A stretch of DNA of 31,543 nucleotides from Trichomonas tenax (Eukaryota; Parabasalia; Trichomonadida; Trichomonadidae): positions 1 through 31,543 of the forward strand of contig JALKBU010000598.1 of the NCBI GenBank assembly GCA_023091735.1, given 5' to 3'. This document shows, one piece after another, positions 10,251 through 20,494 of the stretch. Below the pieces are notes generated by a model that was given only the letters and a program-made list of their open reading frames with translations, was not told the DNA's origin and ran no database searches. The position numbers and the translations under genes are program-made. Every line of letters starts with the position of its first letter. The first letter of the stretch is position 1.

Positions 10251-10316
10251 CCAGTTCTTCACTGATTAGAGAGATATTTTCACTGATAACTCTCAAAATC
10301 AGTGAAAAACTGATGG
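10251..10316. repeat. Hairpin 5 of the 9.7-10.3 kb array
   Basis: CCAGTTCTTCACTGATT...AGAGAG at the left pairs with the segment ending AATCAGTGAAAAACTGATGG at the right, with a few mismatches and a bulge. Confidence 0.6.
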
Positions 10317-10683
10317 ATAATGCACGAACAATATTTATAACGTACATTTTTTTCCAATATTTTTCAATTCTTCCAAAGTTAATGTATTCCAATCGATAGC
10401 TAATTTCTTCATTAGATATTGATTTTAACTAATATAAATATTTGTGAATTGCTCAATTTTCGCGATTTTTTATTGTTTTGATGGGATTTTAGACAAATTT
10501 GAAATATTTCGAAAATGAATGCTACTTAATAGAAACTACGCATGTCGAAAAAGCGGTTATGTGTGTGCAAGCGAAAAAGACCTGTGTCCAGTGTGTGTTA
10601 TCATTTGTAAAATTAATTTTTTTGTGCAATTTTTGTATTTTCTGAGATTTTTTATGTTATTTACAGATTTTAATTCAGCCATT

Positions 10684-13451
10684 ATGGTTAATATTTATAT
10701 TGGATGCATGCTTCATCAGCTACACACTGAAAACTTCATTTCTGATATAGAGGCCGAAGCATCAGGTATTATCCAATTATATTATGATTTCTTCCTTGAT
10801 GCGATTAAAAATTTAAATTCCATTCGCTTATTCGACCTCACAGCATATCCTAATCTCACAATTGATGATGTCAAGAAGGGAGAGATTAAAAATAAAATAA
10901 AAGAGGAAATATACATGCTTGAATCAGAGAGGCATACAGTGACGTATACACCAAAAGATGAGGATGATAAGCCAAAGACTTATTATTAATGGATGGACAC
11001 TACATATTAAATGAACGAGTACCTGTTTCTACATTCTTCATCAAGAATTATAAAAACATTGTTAAGAAATGCAGCACTTGGACATTAGAAAAAATGCAAT
11101 TGAACACTAGATTAAGAGAAAATAAGTATGTTATAGATTCGAAGCACTCAATAGAACTATGCACATTCATTAAAAATCTTTTCCAAGAAGGATATTTTGA
11201 ACCTATAAGTTATGGCAACATGTTCACATATACGACGACATTATACAAACAGGACTTAGCAGAAATGAAAGACTTATCGTTTAATCCTATTTTTTTTAGA
11301 TTTCCTTTAAAGACCTAAATCAAAAAAGAGTTATAGAAGAATTCATCCCGAAAGAAGGAAAGAAGAAAAAACAAAGTTGATATTAAGCCCAAACACTTCT
11401 ATTTTGCTGACTTTGAATGTTCAACTGATGGAGTGCATAAAGCATTTAACATTTGTTTTGACAATGATAAAAGAATAAATACAAAAAGCATTTGGGGTGA
11501 TGATTGCGCGATCAAATTTCTTGATAGACATGAAGATAAGAGTTTAGTATATTTTCACAATTTATCGTATGACATTAATTGTATATTAAGATATCTCGAT
11601 AAGATCACAGACATACCTATCATTAAAGGATCACGTACTATGTTAATTCAGGGTGAGTATGCTGATAAAAAGTTATTCTTTAAAGATTCATACACTTTTA
11701 TATTGAAGCCATTGAGAGACTTTCCTGAGTGTTTCAAATTAAAAACAGGACCTAAAGAAGTGTTTCCGTATCAATACTACACGAATGAAATATTAAAGAA
11801 TTTTAACAAAATTGAAATCACCAGTGACGCATTAAACTATGTCGATGACAAGGACACATTTATTAAAAACATTAATGATATTAAAGGCTGCAGATTAAGT
11901 AATAATACATTCAATTTATAAAGATATTCAACGTATTACTGTTCACAGGATGTGAGAATATTATGTGAAGGATTCACTAAATGTAGAAATGATTTAATGA
12001 AAGAATTTGGTTTAAATGTTTATGATTACTTGTCCATTTGTTCGATTAGTAAAAAATTGTTTGAAAACAGAGTTTACTATCCGAATGGTAACCTTTACGA
12101 TCTTGCTAATAAGCTAAGTGAATTTATCAGTCAATGCATTCATGGCGGAAGATGTATGTTATGTGATAACATGAAAGGTTTTAATGATAACACGTCAGAG
12201 ACGTGGCAACGCGGTGTGGATTTAATAACTGATTTAGATGCTGTATCACTATATCCTTCAGCAGTTGCTAGACTTTACACGTTAAAAGGAATCCATAAAG
12301 TGATGAAAGAGAAAATGTTAAATGCTGATTGCTTAGTGAAACATTTATTCGATGATGAACAAATTGAACCAACAAATGTTAAATTCATTTCCAGATTCTT
12401 TGCTGAAATCGAAATTACAGAAATAGGAACCCCTCATCATCTTCCATTAATTGTTATTGATCCTGAATTAAATCCAAATCTTGATGTGCATAGGAGTTCT
12501 AACACATGCTGTCGAATGATGGTAGATCAAATTTCACTCGGTGATCTTAGAAAGTATCAAGATATTAAATGTAGTGTTGTAAGAGGTTATTATTATGATG
12601 GAAAAAGAGATTAAAGGATCAAAAATGAAATAAAAAGACTCTTCGAGCTAAGACTTAGATACAAGAAGGAAAGAAACCCATTACAGGAAATCGTGGAACT
12701 CATTTTAAACAGCATCTAAGGTAAAACTATCCTCGCAACGATTGAAACAAAAAACTTTGTTTAATGATAAGGATGCAATGAGATACATAAATAAGAACTA
12801 TAATAAAATCATTAAGTTTGAGGAATTAGAAGGATCCAATAAATAATATTTAAGACTCAGAAAAGCATATATCGACATTTCAATTTCTGCCCGTTAGGTG
12901 TAAATATCCTTTCGATGAGCAAAAGAATCATGAATGAAGTATTTTGCACCGCTGAGGACTTAGGAATTGAAATATTCATAACTGACACGGACAGTATGCA
13001 TTTATACGATAAAGATTTACCGGCTTTTGCTGATGAGTTTAAGAAGAGATAGGGAAGAGAATTAATTGGAAAGAATTTAGGCAATTTTCACAGTGATTTT
13101 GCAGAAATTACACCAGGCAAGCAGTCACTCGCTTATAAGTCTTATTTTGTGGGAAAGAAGTCTGATATTGATCAACTCACAAATGAATTAAATGAAATAG
13201 ACTTTCATTGCAAACTAAAAGGAGTAAAGCAGGATGTCATCACCATTACTGCGAATGAGATGTTTCCGGATGCTAAACAATGTGTTTACGATCCAAAAAT
13301 AAATATTCATTTTCCTGTTGGAACTTATGATAAAGACAGTGCATTTTCATTGATATTATTATATAAAGCCTTATACGATGGGAAAGAAATAGCTTTTGAT
13401 TTATGCAGGAGTCATGTCCCTGTTTCGAACGTAAGTATAATTTCTCACTGA
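10684..13451 (+). pseudogene. Protein-primed family B DNA polymerase (Maverick/Polinton type), multiply broken
   Basis: Five open stretches in three frames give an almost full-length polymerase of about 920 codons. Exonuclease motifs: FADFEC (DFE at 11409), FHNLSYD (11553-11573; the HNLxYD form typical of protein-primed enzymes) and YYCSQDV at about 11932. Polymerase motif A is DLDAVSLYPS (12231-12260). Motif B is ILNSI-stop-GKT, with TAA (12717-12719) replacing the expected tyrosine. Motif C is TDTDS (12981-12995), and KLKG follows at about 13212. Role in the family: replicates linear element DNA from a terminal-protein primer. Frameshifts or stops lie near 10985, 11318, 11380, 11920, 12612 and 12770 and at 13050. 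The start is uncertain; the frame is open from 10519, and an ATG at 10684 begins the more convincing part. It is followed convergently, 27 bases later, by a minus-strand capsid-like gene. Confidence 0.85.
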
Positions 13452-13478
13452 TAACAAAACAAACTTTCATTAGTAAGC

Positions 13479-14216
13479 TTAAGTTTTAAGTAGATCCTTT
13501 TCATATATGTTTTCAACTGTTAAATTAATGGGTGATTTAATAGGTACATTGAACGAATCCATTAATGTAAAACTAAGATTTAGGAGATCAAACGAATTTA
13601 TTTTTAAATAATTACCGGGGTCTTAAAGATTAAAGGAAAATTAGGAATGGATATTCCAATAACATATTATAACATATTAGGTACTGTTATAACATATGGA
13701 AACATACTCGAGTTTGAAGGATGTATTAATTCCCACGACATTTGATATTTTTAGAACTAATGAATAAATTATTTCCAAAATTAAGATAGGGAACGGATAG
13801 AGATGTATATTTTTTTGCCACTGACTTAAAAGGAAAGTTTTCGAAATACAATCCCATTAATAACTTGACTCTATGGCTTGTATTGATGACTTCAAAATCA
13901 TTTTGAGAAGAAAATGTAAGTGTCGACGCTTCATTTAATGCAACACTAACAACGCCAGCAAATAATAAATTTAATTCTTCCGCTAATGTTTCGATTTCAT
14001 AACTTGTCTTTTCTTTAAATTTGAATGTTTGGATGCTGTCTAGTATCTTAAACATTATATATTCCGTCTCGTCTGTAATAATAAATGATGTAATGGTTGA
14101 AAAAATTTTTATTATAAGCATTAATTGTTCCGTTGTTGCTATAGGAGTTCCTGAAAATTTTCAGTGTACAGTGTACCGTAATCATTCGGATCATTAGATT
14201 TCAAATAATACAACAT
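13479..14216 (-). pseudogene. Minor capsid (penton-type single jelly-roll) candidate, relic A2
   Basis: The gene reads from an ATG ending at 14216 (MLYYLKSNDPNDYG) to a stop at 13479, about 245 codons. It changes frame near 14155 and has further breaks near 13735 and 13650. The C-terminal segment reads LSFTLMDSFNVPIKSPINLT. The pattern of a hydrophobic strand, L-x-D, a turn and another hydrophobic strand is like the end of minor capsid jelly-roll proteins of polintons and virophages. This is a pattern-level judgement, not an alignment. It lies convergent with polymerase B and divergent from the small gene at 14234, with only 17 bases between the two ATGs. Confidence 0.5.
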
Positions 14217-14233
14217 TTATATTAATATTAAAA

Positions 14234-14574
14234 ATGTCAATTAACGAATATTCATATCAAAGCGAAAGAAGTAAGTCATTGTATTATGGAAAGTACAAAT
14301 TAACTTTTGACAGTAAATCTCTAATTATAAGTGATGGAACAACTAATAAAAGAATATATTTTGATGAACATGATTCGTTCGATCCAAAAACAACAATTGC
14401 ATCAGTTCCTTTTATTAATGGCAACACTATTTTATTTACAGAGACGCAACAGTTGATGAATCAATAGTGAATTCATTATATCAAATCAAAAGTATAATAG
14501 AATTCCTACGCACTCAAAAAATTCAGATCAAAAAATATACTGGCATTTTTCTATCAAAATATATAAAACGTTGA
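14234..14574 (+). pseudogene. Small element protein, frameshifted near its C-terminus
   Basis: The ORF MSINEYSYQSERSK... stops at 14467. In another frame the protein-like sequence DATVDESIVNSLYQIKSIIE continues from about 14440 and ends KYIKR at 14574, so the original product was about 112 residues. I do not recognise a family. The N-terminal 70 residues alternate in a beta-like manner (KYKLTFDSKSLIISDGTTNK) and the C-terminal part is helical. It is divergent from the minor capsid candidate and upstream of the recombinase fragment and fibre pseudogene. Confidence 0.5.
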
Positions 14575-14597
14575 TTTTATGAAAAAGTATTTTTTAG

Positions 14598-14838
14598 TTA
14601 AATTAGAGGAGAAATAGATGTTGATGCTTGATCCATAGTTACAGCCGTATAGACCTGGTAGCAATTACTTTTCCAGCGGCCCATTTTGTGAATAATATAA
14701 TCTGGAATTTTAGCTAGTGCAGCTTCGTGAGCTGCGCCTTTTCGAAATGAATGGAAAGAGAACTGGTGTCCATTTATACCAATTCCTCTTTTAAATGTCT
14801 CGCGAAAATCTCACTAAGGCGTCAAACTCAAGGGACAT
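14598..14838 (-). pseudogene. Tyrosine recombinase, C-terminal catalytic fragment
   Basis: On the minus strand the last ~75 codons of a tyrosine recombinase are readable. They contain GHQFSFHSFRKGAAHEAA, which is the H-x-x-R box of the catalytic domain, then IIHKMGRWKS with the second His/Trp position, then YQVYT with the candidate nucleophilic tyrosine. The frame ends cleanly in TAA at 14598. Just upstream, an ATG at 14838 opens a short different frame (MSLEFDALVRFSRD), so there is a frameshift near 14805. The N-terminal two thirds of the enzyme are absent. In the family this enzyme cuts and joins DNA at attachment sites. No retroviral-type integrase, the usual Maverick enzyme, was seen in the window. 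Confidence 0.75.
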
Positions 14839-14902
14839 TTTAATTTAGTTTGTACAATTGAAAAATTGAATAAAATGTGCAAATCATTAAGAAATTAAAT
14901 AG

Positions 14903-14940
14903 CCTGACATTAGTGAGGCGCCATCCTCGCAAATGTCAGG
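14903..14940. repeat. Hairpin, 16-base arms
   Basis: CCTGACATTAGTGAGG (14903-14918) pairs with CCTCGCAAATGTCAGG (14925-14940) around a 6-base loop, with two imperfect pairs, one of which would be a G-U wobble in RNA. Confidence 0.7.
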
Positions 14941-15055
14941 AAGATAGTTAGAACAGAAATGGAAAGAGACTTTTTCATGAAATATATATTTTGAGAGAAA
15001 AAGTCCAAGTATAATTTTTATTGATCATTATTTTTTTTGAAGGCTATAAGAATGA

Positions 15056-15112
15056 CAATATCTGCAACTTTCTGAGTTCCACTTTGCTCCACTCAAAAAG
15101 TTGTAGATATTG
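15056..15112. repeat. Hairpin, 21-base arms, just upstream of the fibre pseudogene
   Basis: The arm at 15056-15076 pairs with 15092-15112 with two imperfect pairs; the loop is 15 bases. It ends 8 bases before the first readable fibre codon. Confidence 0.75.
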
Positions 15113-15119
15113 CTAATTT

Positions 15120-16983
15120 ATTGACGCAAATATAAAAGTTTCTGATGCTATTGAATTTATCAAACATTTAGAAATTAATGGTAAAAGAATTGATTGAGTT
15201 GCTGGAGAACCTGAACATATAAATTTAATGAATTTAGAATATTATGACGGGGAAGATGGAAAAACAGCCAAAAATTAATAAATACTGGTCTCACTGCTGC
15301 CTCATTTTCTTCCTTACAGTATCAAGTAACACAACTTGCAGCATTTATAGCTAAAGCAGAAGGATTGGACACGTTGAGGGCTGTGTTAAATACTATATCG
15401 ACGGATAATGATATTTTCAGTAGCTTATCAACATGGATTCAGAGAATTAATGATTTCACATATACTATGACTGGAATCGTTAACGGTTTAGAAGATAGCA
15501 TAGGTGTCACCAATAATGCACTGAATCAATTCACGACTTTTTTAATGAAACTAACAGAGCAACACAGTGCGCAATTTCAAATGTTGAATCACTAACCGGT
15601 CAGGTAATGGATAGTCATTTAAGTCGATTTCAATGAGTTCAGTGGTTTTTACTGAAATTTTCACATGCTGGGGCTAATGTCTTACCTCGTAGTGTAAAAT
15701 TAAGAGATGTTGATGATACATGAAATCCCTGATAATGATGGAGTTCCCGAAGAAGAGGAAGAAGTACATGAACTGACAATTGCTGGAAAATTTAATAAAT
15801 TATATCCTCGTTACGGTGTGTTATTGGATTATATTAATCAAGTTATAAAAGATAATAATATATCATTTGAAGGTACAGAAAGAAATAATGATTTATTTAA
15901 TTAATGATAATCTTACATTTTTCACAAAATACTCCGATGATCACGACACTGAATTTTTAGAAGAAACACAAGAACAGACAAATATAAAAGTGGGTAAAAT
16001 ATATACTCAGGAAATAGATATTAACGATAAGGATTTAATGACAGAATTAAATAATAAGGCAGATATTAACCATAAACATCAAAACATCGAACACTTAACG
16101 GTTCATGAAATTAGAGGATTTATTAAAGAAGGAAGAGAAGGAGAAACGATTAAAAATGATGACGGAACAGAAATTATAATATTACCTGAACCTCCGACGT
16201 TTGTGGTTCCTGATTTCATGATTGCATACAAAGGCAGTAATAATTTAAAACAATGATGAGATAATTGATGTTGAACAGTCATTGAATAATAAAGCGGATA
16301 AAGTAATAACTGACACGTTGATGTCAAATTTGGCAGATGCTATGAATAAATTAAATGATAAAGCCGACAAGGAAGAATTAGATTATAACACTCATGAATT
16401 ATCGATCAGAATAGAACAAACAGAGCACGGAATAATCGGCGTAAAGAATAAAATAAATGATAAAGCTTCGACATTATATTTAGTGGAAGCATTAAATAAA
16501 ATTGAAAATACAGCAGCAAACGCAAAAAATGAAGAACTAATGGCAATTTATCTTGTAGGTTCTATTTATACATCGATGAGTTCAACAAATCCTGCTCAAT
16601 TATTCGGATTTGGACGATGGAATCAAATAGTCGATCGTTTCTTATATTGCGATAATTCATCAAATCAAACAGGAAGAAGTAAAATGATTTCAATAAATAG
16701 CTTACCTGCACATAATCATTATTTCTCAGGTTCAACATCTTCAGCAGGAAATCATTCATGCTCAATAAGTAACAGAGGTTATCACGGCTGCAGTAACAGA
16801 GGAAAAGAAACAATTTCACGTTATGAAATTTCATCAGATTCCAGAGAATACAACACCGGTTTAAGCATCGATCATGCAGGAAATCACATACATTCTGTTT
16901 ACGGAAGCACCGCCAATACTGGTTCAGGTTCAGATTACATGCCACCGTTCATGACTATTTACGCGTGGTATAGGGTTTATTAA
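15120..16983 (+). pseudogene. Second fibre-like gene, multiply broken
   Basis: This is a paralogue of the gene at the left edge. It extends further 5', with readable blocks at 15123-15280, 15290-15594, 15600-15710 and 15730-15902 in different frames. From about 15790 it is closely similar to 1-1685, with long runs of identical residues such as EFLEETQEQTNIKVGKIY. A 41-base deletion relative to copy 1 breaks the frame at about 15897, and a 5-base net loss breaks it again near 16230. The shaft is shorter: the repeated block corresponding to 646-1000 is mostly missing. The C-terminal domain (16540-16983) is intact in frame, with the histidine-rich NSLPAHNHYFSG segment and ending YMPPFMTIYAWYRVY. 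In-frame stops occur near 15197 and 15634. It lies between the recombinase fragment and the HNH relic. Confidence 0.85.
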
Positions 16984-17111
16984 ATAAGTTGATTTTTTAA
17001 AAAATAATTTTTGAACCCTTTCACGAAAATATTTTTATCCACCTACCTATCAACCAACCAACAATCGCATGATGTAACAAGTGATAACATAAATGGAAAA
17101 ATAAATTATAA

Positions 17112-17605
17112 TTATTTGCTTTTATAAATGATTTTATTATCGTAATCATACTTTTTAATTTCTGATTTCAACTCTGAATAATTCAAACCTTCACACTCCA
17201 GTAGATCATAAACTAATGATTTCATTTTTGTTTTCAGATATTGCAACTTTAACAAAGGATCTTCTAATTTCTTCCATTCATCAGCTATTTCATCATTTTC
17301 GATAAATTCTAATACAGAAGATCTTTTTATAATTTTTGGTGACTTGTTGTAATACTACAAATTTTCAAGATGAAAATCAGTAGCTTCGCCGTTAATGAAT
17401 TCAATAGTGTTATATTTGTTGGGATTCTCTAAAAATTGTCTGCCGATGAGAACGTGTAAATGAATAATCCTGTTTAAACATACACTATAGAATCCATTAC
17501 TAACATATATGTTTACAAGCTTGTCAGTCTTCACTTTATACAGAAAGGATAGACGTTTAATATTTCATATATACCCTCATAATCTTTCAAAGGAATAAAT
17601 GTCAT
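17112..17605 (-). pseudogene. NUMOD4/HNH-type homing endonuclease relic
   Basis: No single long frame exists, but the minus strand reads as one protein of about 165 codons from the ATG at 17605 to a TAA at 17112. The N-terminus MTFIPLKDYEGIYEI is a typical NUMOD4 start. After a frameshift near 17535 it reads RIIHLHVLIGRQFLENPNKY and then INGEATDFHLENL followed by an in-frame TAG where a tryptophan is expected. This matches the HNH layout H-x(8-9)-F-x-x-NP ... NG-x(3)-D-x(3)-ENL, although the second histidine is replaced (EF). A lysine/leucine-rich helical tail follows. The family cuts DNA at specific sites and spreads its own gene. The replaced histidine, the stop and the frameshift show that it is dead. 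It is convergent with the fibre pseudogene. Confidence 0.7.
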
Positions 17606-17837
17606 TATTTACTTAGAAAATAAAACAATAAATTATTTCAAAAAATGATTAAATTTAAAAATAAAATTAACGTTGATTTTGAAATTTGCGAAAACTTTAA
17701 TCCGACAAAAGGAGAAAGCGCATTTTTAAAAATGTTTACATTTTAAAAGTGTTAGACTTTTATTTTTGACATTTGACACTTCACATTTGACGCTATGCTG
17801 ACACTTTTCGACTGTTGAACGATATGTGGTACCTCTA

Positions 17838-17886
17838 GAACAATTCATGAGATTATGTACGCAGTACACGATTCCGTGAATTGTTC
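17838..17886. repeat. Hairpin unit 1 of a two-unit tandem repeat
   Basis: This 49-base foldback begins GAACAATTCATGAG and ends CCGTGAATTGTTC. It sits in an 82-base repeat unit whose upstream part (TTGAAYRATAWGTGGTAYYTCTA) recurs before unit 2. Several non-Watson-Crick positions would be G-U pairs in RNA. Confidence 0.8.
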
Positions 17887-17919
17887 CCTACGACAGTTGA
17901 ATAATAAGTGGTATTTCTA

Positions 17920-17968
17920 GAACAATTTGCGAGATCATGTACTGCGTACATGATTCCGCGAATTGTTT
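17920..17968. repeat. Hairpin unit 2 of a two-unit tandem repeat
   Basis: It has the same 49-base length and fold as unit 1, 82 bases downstream. Several arm positions differ from unit 1 on both sides so that pairing is kept, for example A-T to G-C and A-C to A-T. Confidence 0.8.
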
Positions 17969-18013
17969 ATTACTAACTAAAGAACTTTTTCTGGCCCCTA
18001 ACACAGAGTTATC

Positions 18014-18964
18014 TTATGTATCTTCGAGCTCATCAAGTTTCTTGAGTTCGTTTTGCCCTCTCTTCTTCAGATATAGAGAACTGAGGCTGAAAAAGACAAC
18101 GGCGAGTAAAAGAAATCCTACGAAAAATTCTGGCCCTCAGGGACGTTTTAGGAACAAGATAATGATGTCGGAGATCGACAAAAGAATTCCTAATATGGAT
18201 CCACCAAGAACCATCGTTTGGCATTTGTGTGTGACGAAATTTGCCCAATTAAATACTTTAGATGCCATATAGATGTTCAATAATATGGAAATTCCAATCA
18301 TCACCGATGAAAGAACAGAGCCAAAATACGATGTTAACGATGTAACGAAAGAAACTGCAATTGTTGTTAAATAAAGCGAACATTGAGGTCCTGGTTGAAC
18401 ACAAGCGAAAAAGCACGGCCTAAAACCTAAAGAAATGGAATATGCATTGATCAGAATCCACAAAAACATGATAGTTGTGATTATAGAAATTCCACATGCA
18501 ACAACATCCTTCACTTCTATTGTTATGGCTTTGACAATCTGAGCGGATACAATATGTCCAGTATACTGAGCAAGGACAGGGACCAAGAGAAATGGTAGAA
18601 TCGCATTTGCAACGGATAAAACAACGGTTGAGAACCTTGAAACCTTGCTAGAACGGGTATATTTGAATGCTACAACAGTCATGTATGATCCGAATACCAT
18701 TAAAATGGCATTTATAGCAAATAATATATAAGCAGCAATTCCTTTGCAATATTCCAATGGAACAATATGAAAGAAGATAGAAATGAGACTCATTACTCTA
18801 TACGACAATGTTCCTTCCTCAAAAGATCCAGAATTGGCCGCATTGAATGCGCCTCCAATTAACTGGAACAATCTCAAGTATGTGACTATGTTGTACACCA
18901 AAGGCATTCTCGGCGTGTAAATGTCGAAGTAGTTGAATAGTGCAACGAGGCTGTCTGAGAGTTT
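18014..18964 (-). pseudogene. Truncated trichomonad nucleotide-cyclase-type membrane protein (N-terminal membrane domain)
   Basis: The minus strand reads for about 317 codons with one in-frame TGA at 18137. The N-terminal part, ALFNYFDIYTPRMPLVYNIV, then LRLFQLIGGAF and HIVPLEYCKG, matches my recollection of the N-terminal segment of the large trichomonad adenylate/guanylate cyclase family. It is followed by at least six hydrophobic segments. In the family this membrane region precedes a HAMP/catalytic cyclase domain; here the sequence ends in a stop (18014) right next to the hairpin pair, and no cyclase domain is present. The 5' end is also lost: the frame closes at a TAG just above 18964. 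Codon use and composition are GC-richer than the flanking element genes, which fits a host gene fragment. Family identity is from memory of its sequence style. Confidence 0.6.
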
Positions 18965-19530
18965 CTATGTGAAAGGGATATCAATCAAACCTTTAAACGA
19001 CTAGACCAGTGTTTTCAAAAAGTCAGTCATTTTTGGCTTTCAAACACTTAAAAGTGTTATCTTAGGTCATGCTCATATAATGCATTACAGATGAATTGGC
19101 GAAAATGCATTAAATACGCACACAAAATGAAAATTATTTTAACGGATAAATAAAACCAATAGGAGAATTGGATTGTAAATCGCGAATTAAAATTAATTGG
19201 CTATACAGACGGTTGAAATGAACCAGGACTCTCAATTTCATCAGGATGGGTTTACAAAGTTAAAAATATTTTCGAATAACATTAATCTATATATAATATC
19301 ATGCCAAATCTATCAAATCATTAAAAAACTTTAAGAGAGTGTATTGAATTTTTTTTGAGAGATCAAGACAAAAGGTCGGAATTTTGCGATTTTAAGCTGA
19401 AAATTGCTATCAGTATGACCTACAAATGCATAAGAAACATCAAAAATCTGAAAATAACTGAAAATGAGAGGAAAAAATTATATTTAAAGTAAAAAGAATA
19501 CTAAAGTATATAATGTTTAGTCGACGCAAA
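18965..19530. other. Non-coding gap between cyclase and transposase fragments
   Basis: AT-rich; no readable protein fragment or clear terminal inverted repeat was found. It may hold one end of the transposon whose transposase follows. Confidence 0.45.
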
Positions 19531-20480
19531 TTACAAATTAAACGCGAACGAAGTCAAAAGGATTGAGACATAATTTCTAGGTTGTTGTAGATTGCGAATG
19601 AATTCTGGTGTCGTTAGTTCTTTTGAGGATATCAAGGATCTTCTCTGACAGTTATAAATATTTAGAAAATTTTGATCTTGACCAATTAAATCACGTAATG
19701 CTAGATTTTCCATGGAGAACGGGTTTATACCAGATGCATGAAAGGCTTTTGAACAGATCGTGGGATCGATCTTTGCCCACGCGTCAATGAAAACTCTAAA
19801 GCGATCATAGCGTATCTGTCGCGCATGAGAACCATTTTCCAAGCGATATTGGAGTCTGTTTACAGTCAAAAATCTGAGATAATCAGATTTAAGCTTGGAT
19901 ATTATGACAACGTCGAATGCCTGCAGGACATGTGAGCAGTGGGCAGGCAGAACAATTAAGTGTATGCCAAATAATGCAAGAAATCTGATTCCGAAGGGTG
20001 CTCCACGTGAAGAATGACTGTCAACAATTAATTAATTTTGGGTGGATGACACTTATATCGTAACTTGGATCAGAGGTTATTATTTTGAAAGTATTTTTTG
20101 CACTGAGGCCGGTTTCATCCATATTGAACAATAAAAAATGAGCGATATTGGCATAAAAAACCGAAAAGGTACTAAAATAATTTTGAATAGCTAGTATATT
20201 ACAATGTATACGCCTTGCCAATTTTAGATTTGTGGATCTTTTTATAAAAAGTTCAACTATGACAGCAAATTTTATCAAATATGACGGAGAAACGTCAAAA
20301 TTGTCAGTAAATGAACATTTTTCAGCTGATTTTGGACAATTTCATGGATTTAATCTATTACTGGCTGTTATTATCATCTCTTTTCGTAATTGATATATTA
20401 ATTCGAGAATTTCAATCGTTTTAAGATAATCATGATCGTATGCTCTTTCTGTCACAATGTTTTTGACACGGTTGACTTGT
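19531..20480 (-). pseudogene. pogo/Tigger-like DDE_1 transposase, partial and broken
   Basis: Two minus-strand frames give most of a DDE transposase catalytic domain. The first contains LLFNMDETGLSAKNTFK, with the family's MDETG motif carrying the first catalytic aspartate. After a frameshift at about 20030 the second reads VDSHSSRGAPFGIRF and IVLPAHCSHVLQAFDVV, matching the D-x-H-S...LPxHxSHxLQPxDV pattern of PF03184-type endonucleases. A further stretch upstream to about 20480 is in frame except for one TGA near 20345. The N-terminal helix-turn-helix (CENP-B-like) DNA-binding region is not seen. It stops 15 bases from where the capsid gene becomes readable, on the opposite strand, which suggests a transposon inserted into or beside the capsid gene. 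Confidence 0.7.
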
Positions 20481-20494
20481 AAACTTATGAATAG

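Noticed and set aside
9739..10316. CRISPR-like array
   Set aside because: The hairpins have different sequences and no common repeat, the spacing is irregular, and the context is eukaryotic.
10084..10392. 102-codon minus-strand open frame
   Set aside because: It runs through hairpins 4 and 5 of the array, has no protein-like signature, and is explained by the inverted repeats.
10519..10683. N-terminal part of polymerase B upstream of 10684
   Set aside because: Open, but cysteine- and phenylalanine-rich in a way unlike the following sequence; kept out of the gene for lack of support.
12612..12850. Introns as the cause of the breaks in polymerase B
   Set aside because: No trichomonad-type splice signals (GTAYGT...ACTAACACACAG) were seen at the breaks, and motif B is hit by a simple stop codon, so decay is the simpler reading.
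13273..13470. Minus-strand open frame opposite the polymerase C-terminus
   Set aside because: Opposite strand of the thumb region of polymerase B; no signature of its own.
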